Source of the DNA: Hsuehochloa calcarea
Lineage: Eukaryota > Streptophyta > Magnoliopsida > Poales > Poaceae
Direction: 5' to 3'
NCBI GenBank assembly: GCA_036346395.1
Contig: CM070599.1
Location: forward strand, 32,541,232 to 32,605,231
Length of the DNA: 64,000 nt
This document shows positions 11,447 to 22,900 of the stretch, one piece after another. The position numbers and the translations under genes are program-made. Below the pieces are notes generated by a model that saw nothing but the letters and a program-made list of their open reading frames with translations, was not told the DNA's origin and did no database searches. Position 1 is the stretch's first letter. Each line of letters starts with the position of its first letter.

Positions 11447-14400
11447 ATGGGTAACTCCGCCACTTTGCGCCTTCGCCCGATCTGTTCTTCTGGTTTATCT
11501 CGTGACATTTTCGCTGATTTTTTGTTTTTTTTCCTGTGGATTTTGCTTCTGCAGCGAAGATTAAGATCGGGATCAATGGTGAGCTCCGCGCTCGGATCTG
11601 TTTTTTTAATGATGTTGGGGGTGTCGAGTGTTTGTGATGGGTTTTTTGGTGGTGGGTTGCAGGATTCGGGAGGATCGGGAGGCTCGTGGCCAGGGTGGCC
11701 CTCCAGAGCGACGACGTCGAGCTCGTCGCCGTCAACGACCCCTTCATCACCACGGACTACATGGTATCGTTCACGCCTTGCTTTGAACTCGTGTGCTCCG
11801 TTGGTTTGTGGTTAGATGCGAGATGGGTTTGGTTTGGATCTACTGATGGGTTAGTTGGTTTAAGAGTCAGGAGGCTAGGGAGTGTGCTTTGACACTCTTG
11901 TTCCGGTGTGTTGATCTACAGATGCGAGCTTCATGGCTGCTTGTTATGTTGATTGTCGTAATTAGATCTGTGATTTTGGATAGTAGTGTATGGATCAAAT
12001 GATCATTGATCTGTTAATTTAGATGGGCTGCAGTGGCCTTTTGGTGTGCTTAACTGATAGCTGTAAAAGGGGGTCTTTTTGCTGTATCTAGCTACAATAT
12101 CATGCAATCTGCACTGGTCACTGATCAGGCACGGTTTGTGCAAATTCTTCCTGTAGGTTTCAGACCACTCTGCATTTCAACTGTACTGCATTACATTGGT
12201 ATTGAGCTTTGTTTGTCATACCATACCCCTTTCAAAGATTAGGTTGTTTCCGGTTTGCTCTGATTTGGGAGTGCATCTGGGTAAATGTTTGATAGGTGCT
12301 TCTTGACCTTAACAATGTTGGTACAAATACGCATGTGGTACTAACTAATTCTGTTATCTTTAGACGTACATGTTCAAGTATGACACTGTGCACGGCCAGT
12401 GGAAGCATCACGAGGTCAAGGTGAAGGACTCCAAGACCCTTCTCTTCGGTGAGAAGGAGGTTACTGTGTTTGGCTGCAGGTGACACTTATCATTCCCACA
12501 GTTATTGATGTCATACTCCATATGGTTTATGACTCAATCTAAATTTTGCTCAGGAACCCCGAGGAGATTCCATGGGGCGAAACTGGTGCTGAGTATGTTG
12601 TGGAGTCTACTGGTGTTTTCACCGACAAGGACAAGGCTGCTGCTCACCTTAAGGTATTTTCTGTGAAATCCAACATTTTGCAATGATGATGGATCGCTTG
12701 ATGTCATCATTATCCACATAAAGGATGATACTCATAACCTCATAATCTCCTATGTTTAATTTACAGGGTGGTGCTAAGAAGGTTGTCATCTCTGCTCCCA
12801 GCAAGGATGCCCCCATGTTTGTTGTTGGTGTCAATGAGAAGGAGTACAAGCCTGACATTAACATTGTGTCCAATGCAAGCTGCACCACTAACTGCCTTGC
12901 TCCACTTGCCAAGGTGATTTTCTTATTCATTTTTGACTTTGCCACTTGTGGGCAGTTAAAAAAACGTGATGCCTGGGGAACCACATCACTGCAATATGAA
13001 GCTCTGCTAAAATGTTCTATTGCTTCCAGGTTATAAATGACAGGTTTGGTATTGTTGAGGGTTTGATGACCACTGTTCATGCTATCACTGGTATGACTTG
13101 TATAGCACATGCGTTTTTTTTCAGTTCATCAATGTTGAGGTGCCACTTAATGTGATACATTGTTGTAATTCTTATAGCAACTCAGAAGACTGTTGATGGG
13201 CCCTCAAGCAAGGACTGGAGGGGTGGAAGGGCTGCCAGTTTCAACATCATTCCTAGCAGCACTGGAGCTGCAAAGGTAAACATGAGAATGAGATTCCTTT
13301 ACCATCACATATGCTTAGGGTCAGCACCCATCACGTTTTTGCCTACATACATATAATGCAACTGTTGATTAATTAGCCTAATAATTGAAGTGTAGTCAAC
13401 TCTTTGTAAACTGTATGCAAGTGGTCTGCACATTGTCAGTGATTCAATGATGATGTTTTTGAATGTGGTTGTCAATTGGTCATTGGTTTGTGATATATAA
13501 TTTATATTAATTAACATTTGCCATTGGTTTGTGACACAATTTGTTGAATTTCATCCAAGGTGCAATCTGCTGCTTTCTGAAGCAACCCGCACTAATTCAG
13601 TAGTGTATAGCTTCCATTTCACTTATCCTTCTTTTTTTTTCAGTGATGGCCTCCCAAATGCATATTTGTTTGCATCCCATTTACCTTCAGCATGAAGGCT
13701 ATAAGTGCTACACTTTGTGCCTAAGTAGTTAATCCATAGTGGGGTAGACTTTCCCTTTTAAGAATTCTGTACAAAAAGTTGCCTTAACTATCTGCCTTCG
13801 CACTAGTCGTTTCTTTGGAATTGTTGTACCTAATGTAACCTCTTTGCTGAAACTGATTAGGCTGTCGGCAAAGTGCTTCCTGCTCTCAATGGAAAGTTGA
13901 CTGGTATGGCTTTCCGTGTTCCTACTGTGGATGTCTCTGTCGTTGATTTGACTGTTAGGCTTGAGAAGTCTGCTTCCTACGATGAGATCAAGGCCGCCAT
14001 CAAGTGAGTAGTATTGAATTGCCATTGCATTATTTTGTGTGTAATGTATGTATTTATAGTGCTGATACATTAACACAAGTAATCTTTCATTGCCGGTGGC
14101 TGTTGCACTGATTCAAATAAACTGCACAGTAGTTTTTTTATGTCACCATCCATCCCTCTTTCTTTGAAGATGTTCCCCTTTTCCATTCCATTTTATTGTT
14201 TAACTCTAAAGACACTAGCATTGACATCCCGTTCTATTCTGCAGGGAGGAGTCTGAGGGGAAACTCAAGGGTATTTTGGGTTATGTTGAGGAGGACCTTG
14301 TTTCCACAGACTTCCAGGGTGACAACAGGTAGAGGCTTCTGGCTGTTCAAACTTTGTCTTACAGTTGATAACTTGATATGCCAAATACGCAATTTAAACA

Positions 14401-15067
14401 CTATTTACTAGCAACTATTTATCGTTGAGTTCATGCCCCTGACCTGTTTACCCATTTATATCAATAACAGGTCAAGCATCTTTGATGCAAAGGCTGGTAT
14501 TGCGCTCAATGAGAAGTTTGTTAAGCTTGTGTCCTGGTATGACAATGAGTGGGGATACAGGTAAACTATGCTGCGCTCACTATAATTCATTTCATGTGAT
14601 ATTGGGCCCTATCTCCTAGGATAGGTCTCATTTTTACTGGTACTTTCCTTTACTTGCCCTGATTAATTATACTTATATTTGTGATGATATATTACATAGC
14701 GTAGGATAATTCTTCTATACTAGATTACTGTGTGAAATTGGAGTCCCTAATAGCCCAGTAAATTACTGTTGAGTAGCAATTCCTTCAATTAGGAAATGCT
14801 CCAGTAGTAGTATCTCCTAGACACGTCTTGCAGTTTGTTGAGCCAGTATATATTTAGCTGTTCTTGTGCCCTCCTTCCCAGCTTCCCATGATGTAGTATT
14901 AGATTGTTGAGCTGAATAGAAGAACATTCTGTTATATATTGAATGCTTGAGTAGCATTTTGTCATGATTCTTGTATTTTTGTAGATTATTCGTATTATAA
15001 CTTCATCCTTTGTGTTTTCAGCTCTCGCGTTGTTGACCTAATCCGTCACATGCACAGCACCCAGTAA
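11447..15067 (+). CDS. GAPC: cytosolic glyceraldehyde-3-phosphate dehydrogenase (GAPC), complete
   Basis: Coding exons: 11447-11450, 11555-11578, 11663-11763, 12364-12479, 12554-12653, 12767-12913, 13030-13090, 13178-13275, 13861-14003, 14245-14328, 14471-14560, 15022-15067. All junctions are GT-AG and the phases join to one frame of 337 aa, the usual length. The NAD-binding start is [16 protein letters not shown]. The catalytic Cys lies in SNASCTTNC (about Cys154), and HAIT, the sugar-phosphate loop and the C-terminal [10 protein letters not shown] are all present. The protein oxidises glyceraldehyde-3-phosphate to 1,3-bisphosphoglycerate with NAD+ in cytosolic glycolysis. There is no transit peptide, so this is GAPC rather than plastid GAPA/B or GAPCp. 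The first coding exon is only 4 nt and the second 24 nt, so ORF finders miss the start. A possible TATA-like TAATAAAA lies near 11332. I see no defect. Confidence 0.97.
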
Positions 15068-15132
15068 AACATCTAGACCTGAAGATGTAGTCCAGTGAAC
15101 TCTTTTCTCCTGAAAGAGTAGAAACTCTTGAT

Positions 15133-15138
15133 AATAAA
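15133..15138 (+). terminator. polyadenylation signal of GAPC
   Basis: A canonical AATAAA lies 66 bases after the GAPC stop codon, a normal distance for a plant near-upstream element. Confidence 0.6.
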
Positions 15139-15149
15139 TATCTGTTGCG

Positions 15150-16890
15150 ACCTTTGTTGAGCTAAAGCATTGATTGCTGTATGCCGGTGGTCCGTTTTGC
15201 TGGCTGTTGCTCATCATGTTTTGTTAAAACTCGGTTTAATGTTAATTCGATCAGGTGTACCCTTTCGCATTGCCTGTTCCGGTTTTATTATTGTAAAGCT
15301 TGCTTTTAGAAGTTTGATGTTGATTACCTGAACAATTGGAGGATTGGATGAACAGAATTTTGATGTTTGCGCACCCGCACCTGTTAGAGGGTGAACGTGG
15401 AGAGAAGAGAGTACGACATTATTGGCATATTTGTTGGGCGTATTAGCGAAAATGGCTCGTTGGATTTGCAGAAACCGAGTTTCGTATGGCTACTGTGCAG
15501 TTTTCCAAGTGGACCGATACGTTAGCAAGAACCGTGCGGCTGAGGGGCTACTGTACGGTGGAGAGGATGCCGCGCGACCACCCACCGTGCGGTGTTGGCC
15601 CATTAATTAAATCAAGCATTCCTGGGGTTGGGTTGGTCATTAGTGGTGGTTTTAATTAGCAAGAGGGGTGGTGGTTACTGCTTGCTGGTTGCTTGGATTG
15701 TCCTCATTCATTGGCTGTTTCTGGTTGTTTAATTGGAGAGAGGAGTGCAAGAGAGGAAAGGCAAAGGAAGGCTATCCATCCGTGGTATGTTCGGACAAGG
15801 GCCAATCCACCGAAAGAGTTCTATCATCACGTCTTTTCCCTGTACGCAATTTCTCGACCTCGTAGCAGATGCGGAGCGTCATGATGCGCGTCGTTAGAGC
15901 ACGATTTCTCTCGCTCTCGCTATAAATTCCAAGCTATGTGCAGTCTTTGGTCGCACTATTCGATTCCACTCTTGTAGTCTTTGCTTGCACTCTTCGACGT
16001 ATGAATTATTTTTATTAAATGTGTAGGTAATTAATTGTAGTTATTTAGGCGTAATTGATTTAGTCCTTATCGTTTAGGCCTTATTAAAAAAATTTGTTTA
16101 GTTAGTTGCGATAAAATAGATCGTAATAAATTAGTCGTTGTTATATTAATCCTGCGTATTTATTTGTAGCCCAGTTAATTAGTTACGATTTATGTTGTCG
16201 TAATTACTTAGTGTCAGTTAGTTAAATAGTTACATTAGTGTAAAATAAGTGGTTGAATTTACGTTACCGTAATAAATTTGATGGCATATAATGATTCGTG
16301 GTTAATTAGTTACCTTAATCGTAATTAATTGAGTGTGAATTATTTAGATGTGAAAACTTACTTGTACGGGCTTTAAGGATTTATATTTTCTAAAAAATAA
16401 TTTATGAACTAGTTTCTTTGCTACTTTTTTTTCTGTCTTGATATATTTTTCTTATCTTTATCTTTATTATTTAAATTAGTCCAACGCTCGTACTTTGCTA
16501 CGGATTAAAAAAATTGTATATCGTCAATCGTCGTCGTGCTCAACCTACAATGCAAGTGATCCGTCGATAACCTGTTCTTGGAAAGATCGATGGAATCTTT
16601 GGATTTCTTGCGCACCAGCTTAAGCAGTTGGAGTGTGGGGGAAGTGGAGAGGAGGTTATGGGTGACCAACCATACGCACTGGAGAAACTGAGAAAGAACA
16701 AGATCCAACAGCTCACATCTCATGGGAAAAAAAAATCTAACAGCTCATATCACACGAGAAAGAACGGACTATTAAAGTAGAGATTAGTTACATCAACTGA
16801 TGGCCGGTGTATTCGCCGTCTAACAGTGCCCTCGAGCAGAGGGGCCTCTGCTACAACTGCGAGAAAATATAGCGTTTTCATACATGCAAG
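15150..16890. other. intergenic, no gene seen
   Basis: This holds the rest of the GAPC 3' flank and then AT-rich sequence. From about 16010 to 16400 it is dominated by variants of GTAATTAATTAG and related TTAGT words, probably an old decayed repeat. A TATAAAT string at about 15921 follows a CT-rich run and could be a promoter remnant, but no open frame follows it. Confidence 0.5.
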
Positions 16891-16902
16891 AATATTTTTC
16901 TC

Positions 16903-17196
16903 ATGGAGATCAACTACAGCGTGGAGGACACTGAACCGCCCGAGGATCCGAAACCCCATATTTCCCTACTTGCTCTCGCCAGGGTCCGTACCTACGAGAT
17001 GATGCAACTCAAGCTTCGCCTCGGCGACTCGATCGTCTCCGCACTCGTGGACTCTGGCTCGACGCATAATTTTGTGCCCACCGACGCCGCGCGTCGCTCC
17101 GGCTTGCACTTCTTGGGCCACGACAACCTCCAGGTAGCCATGGCAAACAACGAGCGAGTCGTTTGCGCATCTGGGTACAGTTTTCTTTATCCCCAT
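16903..17196 (+). pseudogene. retrotransposon aspartic protease fragment (gypsy)
   Basis: The plus frame reads a leader ending HISLLAL, then LRLGDSIVSALVDSGSTHNFV, which contains the retropepsin active site D-S-G-S-T, followed by a SGLHF and VAMANNERV-type stretch typical of plant gypsy gag-protease proteins. Nothing upstream or downstream continues the polyprotein, so it is an isolated fragment. It lies immediately 5' of the truncated RecQ exons and may mark the rearrangement that removed that gene's 5' half. Confidence 0.7.
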
Positions 17197-17436
17197 TTCT
17201 GGATGACCAGTGTAGCATCCTACAGTGATACTGCCTTATCTAGAGCACCGTCCCTGCCTATCTTCCTCAACACAACATTTTTTCTGGATGTGGTATCAGG
17301 AACTTGAATTATACGAAGAATCATTATTATGTAAATTATGGTAATGAACCCAATTGTGCTTCACGCATTTTGCAAGTAGTGATGTTGACATGTAACTTGC
17401 TGGAGTATCCTGAGATACTTCCCATTTTTGAATCAG

Positions 17437-19773
17437 GTGCTTTTTTGTTTCCCCTGAGAGATTTTTGAATGAAGAATTTCTGATGATGTTTAGGGACGCA
17501 CTACCGATATCTCTTTTGGTGATTGATGAAGCTCATTGCATTTCTGAATGGTAAGTTTATTTCACCACTGTTTTGTTTTCCTACTCTATTATATTATTAT
17601 GTACTTGCTGTTCACTGTGTAGTGTTAGTGTAACTAGGTTCATGACCTAATTTTGACCAAATGGACAGGTCCCATAATTTTAGACCTGCATATCTAAGGC
17701 TTCGAGCATCACTACTTCGGAGAAAACTTAATGTTCAATGTATTCTTGCAATGACTGCAACCGCAACAAACCAAACCTTGGAGGAGATAGTGAATGCCTT
17801 AGAAATACCATCTGCCAATCCCATTCAAACGTCTCAAATAAGGGAAAATCTACAGCTCTCTATCAGCGTGAGTGATAACAGGTAGGCTACTCTTCCTCCT
17901 CTTGATTTCAATACCAGTCTTTTTTTTTTTGCGAGGACGATACCAGAGTCACTTTAATATGGCTTACACGTCAGAGAAGCGTACTACCTGGTTTTCAGCG
18001 CATTGGCACATTTTCTTTTGTGACACAGACTGAAGGATTTGATGTTATTATTGAAGTCTTCCCCTTTTGTTGACATGAGTAGTATTATTGTCTATTGCAA
18101 GTTTCAGGTTAGACTTTCTATTTTCTAAAGACGGTCACACATCTGTCCAGTACCTGTCGATTAGGTACAATTCAATTGTGAAGATGTAACATTTTTTTTA
18201 TTATATTGAACAGGCAGAAACTGACTTCGTTTGTAAATACTTATGTGACAACAGCATTACTGCCAAGGTTGGTATTCATCTTTAGCTTGACATGAGTTTA
18301 TTGTGCCTAATTTTTATGACATTTTCTATTGTTTTGTAGAGTTACCATAGTGGACTCCCTATGAAGAACAGTATCCGTGTAGAGCAGCTTTTTTGCTCTA
18401 ACAAAATAAGAGTGGTGTATGTTTGCTTATCTAGTTCTTTGACAGTACCTATTTCATCAAATGCATTTGATAGGTGTAGATGTCTAACCTTGTTTCCTCC
18501 CTCCTTGAGCAAAGGTTGTTGCAACTGTGGCGTTTGGCATGGGCCTTGATAAGAGTGATGTTGAAGGGGTATGATTATATCTACATTATTATGTTCAATC
18601 TGCATGAGAAAATTGCAATTTCTCCTAACTTTAGAAATGAGAAGTATTTCTATGTTCTTTCAATCAAGCTTATAGCTTTAAGCGAAATTAAATCGCTGCT
18701 AACTTGAACTGATTCAAGCATTCCTCCCTTAAAGGTGATTCATTATAGCCTGCCAGAAAGCTTAGAAGAATACATACAGGTAATTTATTGAACTTCAAGC
18801 TGTGACTGTGAGAGATGCTTTTTCCATTATCCTCTCTCTTCTTGAGACATCTAGATACACTCTTTCCAGGAAACTGGCCGTGCTGGAAGGGATGGACGGT
18901 TATCACACTGTCACCAACTTCTTGATTCAACAACATTTTATAATATCCGTAGTCTTTCACACAGGTGGACCATTTTTCTTATTTACATTGTCTGTATGTC
19001 ATAAATTTCCTATGAAATGACTCCATGCAACCTTTTTTTGGCAGTGATGGTGTTGATGAATATGCAATGAGCAGATTTCTTTACCAGATATTTCCATCTG
19101 AAAACACAACAGGGTGCATTTGCTCCTTGGTTAAAGAGTTAACTTCACACAAGTTTGATATAAAAGAAGAGGTTTGCACCTGCCTTGTCAGCCCAGTACA
19201 CCTAGTTTCTTTTGTCATGCACTCATGCTACTGCCTATGTTTTATATCTGTAATAGGAGATATGCTGTCTAGTATTAATTTGTTCACAATATCACAAAGT
19301 CGCATACTCTTCTGTTCCAAGAAAATCTCAATGCTTAATTTATGGCAGTTGTTTCCACATGATATGAATGTTGTGATTGTTCTGTGGTTACAACCACCTG
19401 TCACTGCGTGTGATGGACCGCTACTCAAGGTATCAAATTTATTGCATCATTTGGATACTGATGAAACACATAAATATCATTATAGACCTTTTCTCTAAAG
19501 CAAAGTATGTAGGCATTCTTTCCATCTCTTTTTTCTTGAACAGATAATGGTAAGATTTAATTGGAATTTTCTTTTCCTAGGCATGCTTTTTCTCATTTTT
19601 GAATAATCTTACATCTTAAATGGCCCAGCTAATTATCAGATGTGATGATCTCACGATCTTTTTTATCACTGCAGGTGCTTTTGACAGTCCTCACACAGCT
19701 GGAAATCGGTGATCAGCAATATCTCCATTTACTTCCTCAGTTCAGTGTTACCTGCACATTGTATTTTCACAAG
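17437..19773 (+). pseudogene. RECQL5: RecQ5-like DNA helicase, both ends missing
   Basis: Ten exon-like blocks can be joined: 17437-17550, 17669-17881, 18029-18107, 18214-18267, 18340-18414, 18515-18568, 18735-18779, 18870-18964, 19045-19171, 19675-19773. They encode SPERFLNEEF, the DEAH box (VIDEAHCISEW), motif III (AMTATA), motif IV (SIIVYCKF), motif V (VATVAFGMGLDKSDV) and motif VI (QETGRAGRDGR), then the start of the region after the helicase core. RecQ helicases unwind DNA in a 3'-5' direction in the nucleus. The Walker A motif (GxGKS) and everything before it are absent, as are later exons, so this cannot be an active ATPase. At the start of the first block six T's follow GTGC where five would give VLFVSPE, a probable 1-bp frameshift. 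No other stop interrupts the joined frame. The symbol rests on my recollection of plant Q-like 5 proteins. Confidence 0.85.
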
Positions 19774-19982
19774 GTACATCACAGGCTTATCAAGTGATTT
19801 GGACCTGGTTTGATTTGATTTGCACACTGTGAACTGAAAGTTTGGTTAACATGCTCAGTGATGACCATGGTGTCTGTCCAATATCAATGAGTAATCCTTA
19901 ATTGTTCAAGAGACACTGTCACCTAGGCACTTGATTACCATGGACATACCATGCCCACTGTTCTTTTATTAAGCTACTATAT

Positions 19983-22900
19983 TGTAAGTCTCACAATTTG
20001 GGTTTTCAAAAATCTTTTGAGTAGTTTAGATCCCTAAAAAAATTCACCAATTTTCCTTGAGTTAATAAAGCTTAATTGGGAATTTCCAAAATTTAAACTA
20101 TTTGATTTGACTAATGTAAACATCAATTAAATGAAAAACAGTGTAAGTTGGGTTTCTTGAGTTCCAAGGAATTTTCTTGAATTTTCTTGGACTTTTGGAG
20201 TTTGCTTGCTATTTATTTGAGCTCATTTGGATTCGAAAATCAATTTAAAATTTAAATATCTCTGTGGGTCAAATTGACTTAGCACACTCTGCTTTCTCTC
20301 TCCCTGGCCCACTCCTCTCCACCCGGCCCATCCCCACCAGCCTTCCCCTCTTTACCTGCTGTCGGGACCCTGGACCAATAGATCCGAGCCCTTTGTGTAT
20401 TCTGAACTAGTCCCATAGTTAGTAGCTAACTCACACGGTTTGCAACATCGATGAAATCATATCCGTACAACAAGGTAGCTAAGAAGCAGAAAAATTAATA
20501 TTACTTAGTAGCAAAAGGACCTTATGGTCAAGATTTTACAGAGTTTGCCACGCAGAGCTTAACAATAAAAGGTAAACTTGTAGCAGAATAAAATAAACTC
20601 GTGGTAGCCATCCAACATGTCTACATGCAATCGAGTGGAGAACACATCCTAGTTCGTATAGTCTTCAAAATATTCCTCTTCGTAGAACTCTGAGTTCCCT
20701 AGTTCTTCTGCGGGGACTGATTAACAAATGACGTATAGCCGTGAGTACATAAATTACTCAGCAAGTCGTAGGAAAATGTATACAAATAGTATTCATACAA
20801 GGCTTGAGCAATGATAACTTTATGACTATTTTGCAAAAAGCAGTATTAACAATAAATATATTAAAGAGCATAATTTAAAAGATTAAGTACATATGCAAAC
20901 AAGTTCTTTCGAAATAACGAGTGAACACTCTGTTCACTTCCCATTCATCAACCAGAACTAATCACTCTCATTCCAACCAAACCATTCCAACATTTTATAA
21001 AAATCTACCCCTCATGTGAAATCACTAGCCATTGTCCATAACTGGGGACACGGCTATTCGAATAGTTTTTAACACTCTGCAGAGGTTGTACAGCTTGACC
21101 CACAAGAGATAATCAGTTTATAATATCAGTCTGACACACTTCCGAAGGTGTGCGACTAAACGATTATCACAAAGCTTTTACAAAACTCTGTTTTGACTCA
21201 GTTCTGTCTGCTAAGGTTTCGCCACATCGTCCCTCTTGCGCCACTTATCAACCCAAACAGAACCGACTCAAAACATTGCTAATTAGTTGGCCAAATCCAC
21301 CCTATAAATAGACTTGTGGTTGCATGGTAAGGCCCAGATCAATGACACACAAAGTTAAATTCTTAGTGACTACCCAGGCGAGGCAACCACATCCCAAAAT
21401 CATCCTATTTATTGCACGATCACTCGTCCGAGTATAAATCATTTTCGGTTGAACCCAACCAAATAACAACCCTTGCCATGGCACAACAAATTTTAATAAC
21501 AGTGGCCGCGCCATAATTCTATATTTCATTAAGTCAAATTTAATTATTTATGAGCATGAGCATGAATCCCATCGCAACTAAAGCATGGCTAAGCATAACA
21601 TGATACCTATGTTGGTAAATAAATATGTCTAACTAAAATTAACCCAACCTATGATGACCAATGATATATGTTATTCACAATTATTCAAGGAGGCATATCG
21701 ACAATTGGATAATTAACTATTCTCGAAGGCAGTTATTATAAAACTAGCAATGCATGTTGATATAAAATAATATAATTTTATAAAATAGGTACGATATGAT
21801 TAAAGATCTACGACTTGCCTTCGTTGAAGGTTTGAAGTGCTTCGGCAGATGGTTCCAAGAATTCTTCAGAAACACGGAATCTACACGCGCTAAAAGAGCC
21901 AAATAAATACAACAAATCCAAAAATTACAAGCAAAATAAAGGGGCTGAATTTAGAAACAAGAATCGGCAGAATCTGAGTTTGTATGAGGGAGAACGAAAC
22001 TTCGGAGGTTTGCGCTCACATAAAATAATAGAAATTGGTTGGAGATAGAAAATGAATTGGAATTATGTGCTGATTTCGGTTTAGAGAGAACAAAGGAAAT
22101 GGGAGAATGGCTTTTAGGGCCCCACATGGGGGTGACGGAGAGATGGCAGGAGTGGAGCTGCTGTGAATAACAAGTTGCCCAAGCAAGAAAGAAAGAAAGA
22201 GGAAGAAGCACATAGCACAACTGGAGCACGGTCATGGCATGGGCGCCGGCGAGGGGAGTGACGGCAAAGGTCAAGAACTGATAAAATGGAACGCCACAGA
22301 CATGGCGAACCCAAGGGTGGTGGTGGCATCCCCGGAGGAGGTCCGGTGCGATGGCAGCGCGCAAAAAGGCGCACGGGGAATAGTAGCGCCGGTGAACCCG
22401 CGATGCATTGAGGGAGATAGAGGGAGTATCGCGTAGAGAGTGAAGCGACGAATCAAACGGTGGTGGTGGATTGGACAGAAGATCTTCAATGGCGACGCAG
22501 TCCAGCGGAGAAGGGGCTTCGGCAGCGCACGGTCGCCGACGAAATCCGGGCAAACGGGGAGGAGTTAGAGGGTGGGGTTGGCGGCAATTTGAGGAGAGAT
22601 GTTGGGAGCATGCGGTGCTCACTTATATAGGTGAAGGCAGCACACAGTTCGACGAGGAACGTGAGTAGGAGTCGCGGTGGCGTACGCGGTTGGCCGCGTA
22701 CGGGGCTCCGGCGAACCAGCGGTGCTTCGGAGAAAAGGAAGGGAGCACGGTGTAGAACGTCGCGAGGCGAATCCAACGATGGTGGAGATGTCACCGGGGG
22801 ATCAACGGCGGCGGAGAAACGCAATAAATATAGAGGTTCGACCGGCGGGAGAAAAAGCTCGATTTTGGCGAGGAGAAGGGTGAACTCTGGGAGGTGGGAG

